Assembly: GCA_013400975.1 (NCBI GenBank)
Contig: WBMZ01009006.1
Location: forward strand, 124,001-188,000
DNA length: 64,000 bases
Direction of reading: 5' to 3'
From: Atrichornis clamosus
Lineage: Eukaryota > Chordata > Aves > Passeriformes > Menuridae
Shown here: in pieces, positions 35,441-46,590 of the stretch
Position numbering within the stretch: position 1 is the stretch's first letter
Layout of the letters: each line of letters starts with the position of its first letter
Position numbers and translations under genes: made by a program
Notes under the pieces: generated by a model
The model's database searches: none
Told to the model about the DNA's origin: nothing
Seen by the model: the letters and a program-made list of their open reading frames with translations, nothing else

Positions 35441-37959
35441 GTGCTAGTGCAGGAGCTATTACGAGAGTGGGTGGCAATACAAGGAGGGGGCAGTGGGAGG
35501 AGATGGGAGGGTAATGAAGGATGGAGGCAACTGGGAGGCGACAGGGCTCAAGTATCACTTACCAACCACGAAGGGACTAAAAATCACCCTCTATCTCCTG
35601 CGTGGATCTAGGCTGATAAGGCTTCACATTCATCCAGCCAAATTTCCAGGATGGGAGAGGATTCCCTGCTTCCAGGTGTATTTATTCCCATCATTAGACT
35701 AAATAATGACACCAAAACATGCTGGGGCTTGCTGTGGTGTCAGGCTCAGCTGTGGCCATGAATCCACTCAATGTCACCTCCGGAAATCCTAACAGCATGA
35801 TGCTCAAATAAAAGCACTACACCTGCCTGGAGACCGACTGGATGGATCTCTTATACCTTTTCCGTATCTGCAATCCTTGTTAGATTCTGCTCTCACTGCT
35901 GCAATCCGCGTTAGATTCTGCTGCCCATGCCTCCAGGGAAAGCAGAAACCTGCAGGGGTGGAAACTGCCTTGCTACGTAGCAGAGACTCCCTCACTCCTG
36001 CGTTTACTTCCACTTTCCACTTCACTGCGTGTCCCAGCTGGCTCTGGGGACACAGCACTGTCAACACAGAGCGTGCCACCCTGCCCCAGCACGAACTAGC
36101 GAGGGCATGATGCTACCTGCCGAGCGGCTTTGTGAGTGACCTTAATGCCGGCGTCAAATCTCCTCAAAAGATGTACTCTTCCTGTCCACCCGCATCCAAA
36201 CAAACCCCGCTCTGAACTTTTTCATCCGGCTCCCAGGTAGTGATCCTCGTGCCCTGCACTTGAATGGCTGGCATTAAGGCCAGCCTTTGATTGGTGATTG
36301 GTCAGTCTGGTGACTGCAATTCCTCCAGAGAAAACAGGCTCCATGTGAGTGTACCTTTTAAGGAACATCCATGTTGGCTTGTTCACAGGGGTTGCAGCTG
36401 TGTGATGTCCATGTGCTGGTGCGTGTGGTGGGGGGAAGAGAAGGTGAGAGCCCAGCTTGTTGTGAACGTGTTTTACTGAGCAGCAATAAACCTCGCTTGT
36501 ACACTGACAATAGAGATCCAGGAACACAACCATCTGAGGGTTGAGACGAAGGAAAAAACGTCTGTGACTGACAGGGAACATTCACACTATTTACTTATTT
36601 CATGCACCAAACAAAAGACACCTTAGGGTGTGCACATCCATGTGTCTAAGCTGTGTCATCAGCCTGGCTTGAAATCACAACCCTTAGAATCACAACCCTT
36701 GGTTTGCCTGGTCTGAGCTCTTGCTTGGAGTAAGAGCTGGTATTCATTTCCATAGCGGGCTGTTCTTCCAAGGGAAATGCTTTGTATGTATGAGTGAACT
36801 CACAACCAATCTCAACAGTAAGAAACTATCTCTGGGGAAACATTTGAAACACTGAAATAGTTACCCACAGGGCCCTCAAAGGAAACCTTCGCATCCCTCT
36901 CTGCCACGGTGCTGGAGACAGGCTGGTAAATGTGCCTGTGCATCATGGTGCTCACCCTCCTCACATCCCAGTTGTAGAAACAGGTATGGTCTCATGGTGA
37001 CAGCAAGAGACAAGGCCACACAATGCACCTGCAATATCCCCAGTACATCCCAGTCACAGCTAAGGGGTGTTTTTGCTGTTTTCTGGTATCAAAAAGTAGA
37101 GGCTACAAACCAGCATGTTCACTGACTGTGTTTGAAAGGATCTGCTGCAGGAACAGCAGCTGCATAATGGTAATCAGCACTGGCCCAAGATTTTTGAAAG
37201 GAACATTTTCTGGGAGAAAATTCAAGTTGAACCGAAATGTCATATTTTGCAGGAAAATATCAATTGTGCTGCAATCTTCAAGGCAAAATTTCATGACAGC
37301 ATCTCATTTGGATAAGGCTGAAAAAAAAAGTTGATTTTGCATTATGTGAATATAACAAAAAGAGGAAGCTAAATGCTTTGGTAAATTTGAAGCAAAACAT
37401 TTTTAGAGTCTTTATGGATGCTTCCTTCCAATATATAACTTTCTCTACCATCTTTCTTCAGGTCAGGTGACAAAAAAATTTGAAATCTTAGGTTTTCTAA
37501 AGATGAAAAACTGGTCTTCAATCACTTAGAATTTTCCCAAGGGTGTATTTTTTTGGCATGTTCACCCATTTCCATCTAGTGAACAGAAAAAAGAATGCCT
37601 TCTCCACAAAAACACACCACAAGTAACGCTTCAGTGGACACAACCCCAAATCTGGGCAGGTGTACCTGACCTAGCAGCTTTGCAAGCCAGTGTTTGAGTA
37701 GCTCCCAACATTCATATTGTGCATGTCTTTACTCATATATGACTGTTATTTGGATAGCTTAGGTTTGCCTGCAGGGACTGAAAACTGTATCCCTCCACAG
37801 GACTGCTATGATTCAGTGTCAGGGGGGACAGGATTTAAGCCTTACACCCCAACAACTCCACTACCCTGTTCCTCTGGACATGCAACACTCATTTGTTTCC
37901 CCGCCTACGAGTGAAGGGCTGGTTTTCCAATGTACGCCTTCCCTTAGTTGATTAATAAC
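35441..37959. other. Unique sequence with small duplications
   Basis: No gene seen. A 31-base-period duplication (CTGCAATCC...TTAGATTCTGCT at 35868 and 35899) and a 15-base duplication (AATCACAACCCTTAG, around 36674-36702) are visible. A GC-richer, CpG-containing stretch covers about 35860-36200. Open frames there overlap on both strands. Confidence 0.4.
35486..35511 (+). other. Predicted G-quadruplex motif
   Basis: Four G runs of three or more are separated by loops of 4, 7 and 1 bases, meeting the usual G3+N1-7 pattern on the plus strand. It lies in G-rich sequence beside the regulatory-looking block. Folding is inference. Confidence 0.5.
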
Positions 37960-38205
37960 TCACCCACTAGAAACTTCCTCCTAATGCTTGACCTAAATAT
38001 TCTCTGCACTTCCCCTGTTGGCTAGTGAGAATAATTGGCCTTTCCTCTTTGCAATATATTCCTCCACATGTCAGCAGACAGGCCTCACAACTCCCTTCTG
38101 CCTTCTCTTCTCCAGACACGGCACTACACTGGGGGTGAGGGCGTAATTTGGCCCATTCACACCCAGTTCTTTCAGCCTTCCCCTCAGAGGGCTTCCAGTG
38201 CCTGA
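37960..38205 (-). mobile_element. CR1 LINE internal fragment
   Basis: The antisense CR1 words appear in order: GAAACTTCCTCCTAATGCTT then GACCTAAAT, next a CCTTTCCTCTTTGCAATAT stretch, CTTCTGCCTTCTCTTCTCCA, then TTTCAGCCTTCCCCTCAGAG. This matches the antisense of the CR1 segment just upstream of its 3' end (for example CTTCCTAATG, GACCTAAA, CCTTCTCTTCTCCAGGCTGA, CTCAGCCTGTC). The 3' terminus itself is missing on the left. Confidence 0.7.
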
Positions 38206-39439
38206 AGAACTAGTCTGGTTTTCTCCCCTTTAATGTTACACAGGGGTGTTCTTGCTTCTCCAATGTGTGTCTGACACAGCTGTGCCTCAGGAAACTGGAT
38301 TTAAAGACAATCATATTTGCCCATTTACATCGATTGTGGGACTGAAAGGTTCTAACAAACCCTATTCTAAAATCAATTTTTTCTGTCTTAAGGGGGCCCT
38401 TCTGCATTCCAGTAATGAGAATAAAATACTGCGTTTCACCAAAATCCTATTATACTGTCATGAATATCCCATCACACTGTCAAGAACCAGGTGGTGGTTC
38501 TCTATGGTGCCTCCCTTATTGATGGGCAATAATCCTGCTTAAAGGCTCACTTTGAACGAGGTTTCAGGAAGCCCGGATCCTTCCCTGCGGTTCCTCCTGA
38601 GCTGCATCCAGCCTGGTGATGCCTGTCAGTGCAGATCCCTCTCCATACGGCACCAAGAGGGCAACTGAAGGTCCTCATTACTTTTCAAGGGTTGCCTGTC
38701 ATCCTACAGGATTAGGCTCACAAGAGAGGTGCCATCCATGGCTGCTTTCCTACGGATGCCACTGTGCATGTTCAGGAACCAGGGCTGCAGCATTTTCTCT
38801 CAAGCACCAGATCTTTGGGTCATCTTGGCCCAACATGTCATTTTGCTCCACGTCTTCCATGTGAAAATTTTTACCAGCAGTCCCAGGAAGCTGAGGAACT
38901 CTGGTTTAATGGACACACAGAGAGGCGCCAGTCCTAAGTGGTATGCATATTCATCCCTCCTTTCCAGACTTCGGAGGGATCCCAAGTCAAGGCTCAGGCA
39001 TTTCAGCTTGGTCAGAGAGGGAAAGGGGAAAAGCAGAAATAAAATCTGAATCAAAACTTCTGAAAAGTTGAGCAGGATAAAAACTCTTGGGTCCAGATCC
39101 AGGAATACATTTTACAGCTGGCACCTGTTTGCCTTCATTACAATGAAATGCAAAGCTCTGATTACACCACAAGCTTCAAAGCACTTAAAAGCTAACTGTG
39201 GATCAAACTTTTTCAGATGAAGCCATGTTCCACCCAGTCAAATTAGTTCCTGCTTTCTCCAGATGGTCTCTCCCATCACTTTTCTAAACTAAAATAAGTG
39301 TGTAAAGGAATCCTTCTGAGTTGTCTTCCCACCTTTCATTTCAAGGATACTGCAATTTCTTCCACTCCTCTCAGAAGCAATCAGGAAGGTTGGGCCCTGC
39401 AGCAATACCTCCTTTATTTAAAAACACCAACTAAAGACC
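38206..39439. other. Unique sequence, no gene seen
   Basis: Several overlapping frames of 60-106 codons on both strands (38246-39172), none recognised. No repeat apart from the flanking CR1 pieces. Confidence 0.4.
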
Positions 39440-39655
39440 CAGAAATTCCACCTCAACACAGGAAAACACTTTTTAACTATGAGTGATCAGACACAACAGG
39501 CTGCCCGGACAGGTTGTGGAGTCTCCATGTGTGGAAATACTCAAAAGCCAAGTGGACATGGTCCTGGGCAGCTTGCTCCAGCTGTCCCCTGCTTGTGCAA
39601 TGGGGTCACACTACTATGGCCTCAAGAGGTCCCTTCCAAAACCTGTATTCAACAT
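39440..39655 (+). mobile_element. CR1 LINE 3' fragment
   Basis: Sense-strand CR1 words in order: GAAATTCCACCTCAACACAG, CACTTTTTAACTATGAGTGA, GGCTGCCCGGACAGGTTGTG then GAGTCTCC, ACTCAAAAGCCAAGTGGACA, and CCTCAAGAGGTCCCTTCCAA then AACC. This is the canonical layout of the last two hundred bases of CR1. The terminal short repeats are lost or decayed after about 39655. Confidence 0.85.
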
Positions 39656-40004
39656 CTCAGGGCTCTGCTTTGCTGAAATTGGAGATTGCAAAGCAGTTTT
39701 CACAAAAAGTTATGGCATACAGGAAATCTTTGCTAAGAAAAGACTGACCCTGCAAAATTTATTAAAAAAGAGAAAAAAACCCAACCCACTAAATGGATAA
39801 ACTGAAAATGTGATAGCTGCACAAGTATGCTAATGCAAGGAAATGTTAGAACTACATGGCACATATTCTTATTCCTTAAATAACAAGATATATTGTGTCA
39901 CTCACTTCTCTTCATAACTTATGCAGCACACAGATGAGTGAGGCAAGATTCCTCAGCTCCATGACTTATCTGTGCCTTATCAAATCTTAATATTCTGCTA
40001 GTGT

Positions 40005-40144
40005 AGTTTTCTCTTTCTTTCCTTCTTCCTTCCTTTCTCTTTCCTTGTCCCTTCCTTCTCCCTCCTTTAATTTCCTTCCTTCTTTTCTTTTTCCTCCTTC
40101 CTTCATTCCTTTCTCTTACTCACTTCCTTCTTTTTCCTTTCTTT
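40005..40144. repeat. Polypyrimidine tract, about 140 nt
   Basis: Almost every base is C or T, in CTTT/CCTT-type units, with very few purine interruptions (for example TTTAATTT near 40066 and TTACTCA near 40117). Long polypyrimidine:polypurine tracts can form intramolecular triplexes where mirror symmetry permits. It is also a likely length-variable locus. Confidence 0.85.
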
Positions 40145-43100
40145 AAAAAAAGACAAAAAATATCCAACTAAAATGCTGATAAAAAGAATAAATTGACATT
40201 TTTGGACCCTACAGCTGAGATTTACAAGGCTGCCTGCCGGGCCTACAGGGACAACTCCCATTTATTTACTTGTTAATTTCAACAAAAAGCCCTCTTTGAG
40301 TCTAAGGACAGAGCTGGAAGGAGAGGATTTCCTTCGCCCTACCCACGTAAAAAGCTTGTGGTCTTCTTTGAGACAGTGAAGCTCCAACCTGCCTTTCTAT
40401 TTATTGATGTTTTCTTGTGTGTTGCAAGCATAATATTTTCCATGGTGAGGGGTGACTGTGCTAAGGCCTTACCTGAAGCAGACTGACCACTTCTCCACTT
40501 GCAAAGGTGCCACTCCACACAGTAGCAACATGAATAGTTTGCAAGGTGGGGAAGTGGATATTATTCACCAAGCCCCTTTGATATCTAAATAATAACCAAC
40601 AATTATCCCAGAAGTAGTGCCAACTGCCCCCATGCAAATAAATACCTCCTCTGCCTTGCTAGTCACAAGCACAGGTTTCCAGTTTTCCCCTGACAAATAA
40701 GCTCAGCTTTCTGCTGAGGTGTACCATCCTGACACACAGAGCATCCTGGGCCACACTCACAGACCTCCTGAAGGGCTTCCACAGATCTTTCAGGAGTGGC
40801 AAATAAAGGAAGGTAAGAACAGCCCATGGCTGCCATTTCTGACAGGTGACCAGAAACCTGAGAGTTGCTCCAAAGAAAACTGGACTTTCAGGGGGAGTGA
40901 CAGATGCTGCCAGACCCCACTCTTATCCGGCAGGTGTGGTTAATTTGTTCTGCCCACTGCCATCGCATGGGATTCCCCCTGCTCTGTGGGCAGATCCTGC
41001 AGGCTCAGAGGGGTTGATGGGCTAATTACAAGTTGGTATGTAGTGGCTTTCACATGGAATTGGCTGGAAGCAGGTGGGAAGAGACAAGAGATGCAGCAAG
41101 AAGCGTGCTGGTAACAGATAACCTGGGCCTGACAGCCCGGCTGCTGCCGCCTGCCCTCGGAGAGGAGATGAGCGCGTTATCTTCCAGCTGCACACACCCA
41201 GCAGCCGCTCCGAGCGTTCCGAGGGGAGATTTAGGTGCATGCAAACACACAGTAGTTCCCATCTTTTCCAAATTTTAAATCAAAGGAATTTATCCGCTCC
41301 CAAGAAGAGAATGGGAGGAGTTTACTGTGGTGCTACACATTGCTCTCGAAGATGTCCCACCTGTGGTCAGGGTGCTTCACAGGGCTGTTCTCAGATGGCT
41401 TTTCTTCAGCAAGGAGAGCAAATGCATCTTTCCACAGGTATTTCTCCCAAAAATCCATTGGAAGAAAAGAGAGAGGGGATTCTTCTTGGATATAAGACCC
41501 TTTTGAGTCTATCCTGAGTGCAAATAAATGCTTGTATCTCTTGCAGATTTTCATAGTTTCCATACACCTGATAGGACAATATTGGCTTCCTTGAGCATCA
41601 GCATCATCACAAAACTTATAGACACTTCTCTCACCTCCAACACAGACATGTCACCCTCCAGAGCCCAGCACACCTCACACCTCCACTGACCCATGCAGTG
41701 TAGATCCAGCATGGATCACTAAAACCTTTAATTCTTCCCCTCTCTCTCTTCCTCCCTCCCTTCCACATATCATCCTCAACCTGACAAACACCCAGCCCCA
41801 AAAGGCACAGAAGTGCAGGACATTTTGTTTGAACACAGAGCCTTCACTCCACTTCTCCCCAAAGCCTCACAAAAATAAAAAGGGAGATATCCCAGCTCCT
41901 CACTTCTCGCTTCCTGCCCTCATTACATCACAGACTGCAAGGATGTGGTTTCTAATATTGTATACAACATCTGCTTTAAACTAAAAAAGCAGCAAGAAAC
42001 ATCACGCATTGCTGGCTTTTAGGCAGAACTTATCTGCAAATGAAACAGACAATGTGCCTGTGTGCCCGTTTGGGGTCTTTTGTTTCACGGCTGATTATTT
42101 AATTTCAAGTGCCCTGAGTGTCTCAGGCATTTACCGCAAATGAATGAAGATGCAGCTCCTGTGTGTCAGGAATATACAAGCTCAATTCAACAGGATACAA
42201 TGAGTGAAGGTCATGAACAAGTAGGGGGATAAGCAGAGGCACGAGTGGGTGGTTAAAGACAGATCATTATTACTCAGCAAGGCCTGGACATAAAACAATG
42301 GCTTCTGTTCAGTCTGCTTTGGAGGGGCTTTCTCTCCCCACAGGAAAAGGAGCGAGGATGAGCTCACCCGGTTGATCTGACTGAGATTTGGCAAGCAGTT
42401 CTCTGAACAAGTTTGGGATGATGCAGCAGGCAGTGAGGAGGAGACCCATGGGCAATGAAGAGGTTAGGGAGGACATCCATGCTGTCTCACAGTTCCCTGA
42501 GGCATCCAAGGACCGAACTCAATTGCCCTTGACTCCACATACCACTCAGGGACAGAGAGAGGAAAAGTCAAACACAGTCTGATCCCAGACCCCACTGTTC
42601 ACTGCAAACAGGGTGCTGCAGAGAGCAGCAGACAGGGCAAAGGTTGCAAGACTTGCAAGCTGAGGGCAAGGAACTGCAGCTGCTGAATTTGATTTGGTCT
42701 GGCTGCCAAAATCCATCCACGGCAATGGAAATACTTCCAGCATTTCCATAGGTGGTGAGGGAGTCCTCCATCAGTCCTGAAGCTCAGTCTGAATTTCCTT
42801 TATCACCTGATCTTGCATAAGGCTCCAGCTGAGTCAGGTGTGTCAGCTCATCTCCCGTGGAGTGGCACAGCCCGTGCTTTCTGCATAACCCATGGTCTGC
42901 AACCACAGACACTTGCTAAGCAAACAGGTTTCCTACTTATCCGTGTTTACTTTTTCTGAATCTCTGCAGCTATTTTGCCGTGAATGTTACAGCTTCCAAC
43001 AGTACATTTTGGTCCTTATCAGATAAAAAAAGAAAAGAGAAAAAAGAAATAATTTTAAAACCATTTTTGTCTAAATATGACTGCCAGTCACAATTCTCAA

Positions 43101-44074
43101 CTCAAAAAGCTCTCTGGCACAGCACTAGAAAAGCTATAAGCTGCAGAGCTTCATTATTTAGTTTTCTCAATCTCTAGATGTATTATTTAACTTCTTGGCA
43201 ATAATGTCAGGGACATAATCCAATAGAAATGCAGAGAAACAAAAGAACCCAAAATTTCAGAACAGCTCAAAATGGTTTTCAGTGCTTACTTTAAAGAAAG
43301 TGGAGAGAAAAAAAAAAAAAAAAAGAAGGAAAGGAGGCATAAGATTTACAGTGTAGAGATGACACAGCAGGCACACACTTATGGAGGCAAATCTAGAACT
43401 CCCTTCCAGCAAGAAATCTTAATCTACTGGAGCCAACGGAAAACTCCCGTGACTGCTGTTGTCCCCTCCATGATTCAACAACACCCACCCACCCACCTCC
43501 TCGACAGGTTAAAAGCTACACTTCTCAAAGAGAAATTTATAGAGTGACCAATCTCATTTACATGCCCCACTACTCGGCTTCCCCAGGGCAGGATAAATTT
43601 CTTTTCACAGGTGTCCATGAGGCTGACTTACCCAGAATGCATGTCCTCAGGGGTGAGATATCCTGAATATAAACCACCCATTCCCAGCACACTCCATGGT
43701 TGTGTTTGCTACCTGAATCCCACTTGTACTTAGCCTCAGTTCTCCCTAATATTCGTTTGTTCTTGCTGCAAGATCATCAGGGTAGGAATGTTGCTCTATT
43801 TTACAGAGGTAAAATGCCCACAAGGAATAACAAGAAGAAGGAGAATCAATGTTTATAGTTTACAAGGTGCCTTGAAATTCTGAGATTAAAGGTCCTTTTT
43901 GCTGTTGTTCTAAAGTACGCTCTTAAACAAATAACCTGCTGTTCTCAGCTACCAGGATACATCCCTTTTCCTACATTATTATTATTACTCTAAAAATGTT
44001 AAATGGCCCTTCATTTTCTTCAAGGATCAAAAGAATTTATGACAAATACCAATCTGTTCCTGACGCTGAGGAGC
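40145..44074. other. Mostly unique sequence, no gene seen
   Basis: A GC-richer patch at 41080-41240 is open in several frames. A regulatory-looking block lies at 41930-42170. An A17 run lies at 43308-43324. A weak MIR-like resemblance occurs at 43785-43905 (TTTTACAGAGGTAAAATG and GGTGCCTTGAAATTCTGAGA), too decayed to call. Confidence 0.4.
42060..42160. promoter_or_regulatory. Possible conserved non-coding element
   Basis: Non-repetitive, with GGCTGATTATTTAATTTCAA running into AAGTGCC: TAAT cores beside an NKX-like TCAAGTG at about 42105. A short perfect inverted repeat, CCTGAG-TGT-CTCAGG, lies at 42113-42127. Just left, CTTATCTGCAAATGA near 42030 combines GATA-like and POU-like words. Conservation cannot be seen from one genome. 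Confidence 0.25.
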
Positions 44075-44165
44075 AAGCTGAAGCACAGAGAAACCAAGTA
44101 CACACAAGTCCATGGCTGAGACACGAAAATAGATGCCCCTGATCCCATCTGCACTGCCTTCACTC
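44075..44165 (-). mobile_element. MIR-like SINE, antisense fragment
   Basis: It reads GCTGAAGCACAGAGAAACCA, then GTACACACAAGTCCATGGCT, then a GAAAATAGATGCCCCTGATC stretch. This is the antisense MIR layout (ACTGAGGCACAGAGAGGTTA, then TTGCCCAAGGTCACACAG, then GGGAATAGAACCCAGGTCTCC). Boundaries are approximate. Confidence 0.45.
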
Positions 44166-45889
44166 TGAAATGCACTTTATCACTGCACTCACTGCACAAG
44201 GAGCATGCTTTAAAGGTGGAGTGGCAAAGACTTTGGAAGTGCAAAGAACAAAACTGATTAGAGAAGGGGTGAGAGCATTTGCTGCAAGGGTGAAACATTG
44301 CATAGCAGATGATGCCAACAAGCAAAGATTTCTCTGACAGGCAGCCTGTCTGCATTCTCCTAGTCATGCTGAAGGGGAGGGGGGACATTTTCCTGGCTGA
44401 TGCTCAGTAGCTCAGAGGTTATATATTTACAACACTTTTTATATTCTCAGACCTTTAAGATCATAAAATGTGCTCTGTACAGTACTGCATTACAGTTAGA
44501 TGTCTTGGGTTTTAGAGGGAGGTGTTTAGGAATAAAAAACCCTCCCCACATACTGAGCAAGTGGAAAGCAACCTGCCTACTGAAAAAGAAAAGCTCTGAA
44601 AAATGCAGCACAGTCACTTGATATCAGAAGGTTCTGAGGTGGCAGCAGACCAAATATAACTTTAATACAACAACAGTAACAACCACCAGGCTTTTGTGAA
44701 GCTTGTAACAACTATGGGGCTACAGGGCAATGCCTGTCCCAGCACAACCAGTGGGTCTCATGTAGATTTTTACCAGTTCAGATCTTCTCACATATTTGGT
44801 CCCCATACTACATGTTAGTGTGGCATAGAGATCACTCCAAAGATGAAATTGCATTATAAAACTCAAACTGTCTAAAACCTGCCTGGGATTACTTTTGGAT
44901 ACCAAATGCAATCTGGATTCATGGGGTTTGAATGCAAAGGCAGGGAGTTTCAAATACATCTTTCTCACTAGTGCTGGTGGGATGGTGGAAGAGAATTTAT
45001 TTGAAAACTAAGCAAAAATTCTTAGCACAACCTTAGACAGCTAAAAAACATGTTTAGCATGATCCTAAAGTTTTAGCAGTCTTGTCTGCTAGATTGCTCT
45101 CCAGACACTGGACTGGTCCAGCTCAAGCCCTGTGAACAAAAAGTAGAAACAGATCCCAAGCCCTAATATTCAGGCACCAACCTACAGAGCTTTCCAGAGC
45201 ATCCATGGAGGTCAAGGCTCGCACTCCAGTTCAAGCCTTCTGCCTGTAAGATACCATAAAAGCAGGAGGGGAAACGGGAAGTGATGGGGCTGCTGCTCAT
45301 TAGTTCACAGCCTGCAGGCACAGAACATACCTGGGGAGCTGCCCACCAGCTACTGCAGGATAGTTCAGGCACTCATGCAACGTCCGGCCCAACAACCTGG
45401 GAGAACAACCAGAGGTGGCAAAGACCAGGAGATCATGAAACTGCACGAAACTGTGTGAAACAGTACACAACCGCAGCAGTCCTTTCTCCCTGGCAGCACG
45501 ACAATCACCCACACATACTAATTCACTCCCGTGGCTGAAGGGGAGAGGTGGCGGCTGAAGCAAAGTTGTCACCTGACGATGCCCAGAAGGGTATGGATTC
45601 AGGCTTCAGACATGTTTGGGGCGCATGCTGTGTCAGGGTTGTGGGCTACCAGCCCCCTAAAACTCCGGGAGGACTGCAGCAGGGAGCAGGAGCCTTTGCA
45701 CGGGGAGCTGCCTTGGCCCCAAGCCCATGAGCAAGCTCCCTGAAGGGCAGGATGGATAGTGTGCCTAAAAAGCCCCAGCATACCTGCCTTTCCCCCCAGG
45801 GACGAGCCTCTGAAGGAGGACGGGGGGACTGTGGCAGTGCCAGGCACAGCTCCCAGGGCCAGTGCAGGTCAGCCGGGCAGCCAGCAGCA
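44166..45889. other. Unique sequence, GC rising to the right
   Basis: No gene recognised. From about 45550 the sequence turns GC-rich, and five or more frames stay open on both strands, which is compositional. Confidence 0.4.
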
Positions 45890-46110
45890 GCTTCCCTCTG
45901 CCTGGCCCAGGGGAGGCGACAGGGCGCTGCTCCCGGCCCTCGCTCCGGCGACGCAAATGCCACGGGAAGCGATGCCGCGCATCCCCATTTGTCACCGGGG
46001 CCGGCATTAGCAGAATGTTTAAAAGTCATGATGTCATCGCTATTAATCAGGGCCCCGCTGGGCCACGCTCCAGTGCTGCATATTAATCACCAGCGGCCCC
46101 GGGACTCGCT
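45890..46110. promoter_or_regulatory. Small CpG-dense block, possible promoter or enhancer
   Basis: About thirteen CpG dinucleotides fall within roughly 100 bases (45912-46003), far above the surrounding sequence, and several more follow to 46110. The block passes directly into AT-rich sequence carrying homeodomain-type words. Clusters like this survive where germline methylation is low, as at promoters and some developmental enhancers. No transcript is visible from sequence alone; a 131-codon frame begins at 46189. Confidence 0.4.
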
Positions 46111-46190
46111 TATCTGGAGAGGCTAAGTTTAGATCCATAAAACATGATTTATTTTTAAAAGTAGCATTATTAAAGATGAGCTACAGCCTT
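46020..46190. promoter_or_regulatory. Motif-dense candidate enhancer with twin TATTAATCA sites
   Basis: TATTAATCA occurs at 46041-46049 and again at 46081-46089, exactly 40 bases apart. Between and around them are a TGATGTCA CRE/ATF-like word (46030-46037), CTTATCT (GATA-like, near 46110), and an AT-rich stretch reading CATAAAACATGATTTATTTT. No repeat family explains the block. The motifs are seen directly; enhancer function is inference. Confidence 0.35.
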
Positions 46191-46584
46191 GTTCACACTC
46201 CCGCTGGAGTCTCCCTTAGGAAAAGGTTGGTATTTTGGAGTTGGTACGGAAACTGTCCTTATTATTTTGAGCTTGAGAAAGCTGTCAGGTGTGATACTGG
46301 CCTTTGAAAGTCTTGGACTTTTCACCAATGAAGAGGAACCATCCCAGTGCCCCCAGCAGATTCACTCACACAGAGTCAACTTGCAGAAAAAAATCCCATT
46401 TGAATCACTTTCAGCTACAGATGGGATAGGCCTAATGCCTCACCAAGGAGAGCTGCTGACGTTGGAAGGCTGGTTAGATGCAGACCTGAGCGTCCCCATG
46501 ATAGTAATAAATGGCAGTGTCCCACACTACCTGCCTGGTTATGGCTTTTCCCAACAGGTGAGCCTGCTGAATATTGGCCCATAA
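46189..46584 (+). other. Open frame downstream of CpG block, doubtful first exon
   Basis: A 131-codon frame starts at the ATG at 46189. Within it, CCCAACAG meets a GTGAGC donor at 46559, so the frame stays open to a plausible splice donor. The encoded sequence has no domain or signal peptide that I recognise. Its position just right of the CpG block is the only reason to list it. Confidence 0.12.
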
Positions 46585-46590
46585 CCCATC

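Noticed and set aside
43785..43905. MIR-like words TTTTACAGAGGTAAAATG and GGTGCCTTGAAATTCTG
   Set aside because: The words are short, their orientation and order do not fit one element, and the match does not extend.
45550..46126. Multiple frames of 74-127 codons on both strands
   Set aside because: They lie in a GC/CpG-rich stretch and are open in nearly every frame. Composition explains them better than coding.
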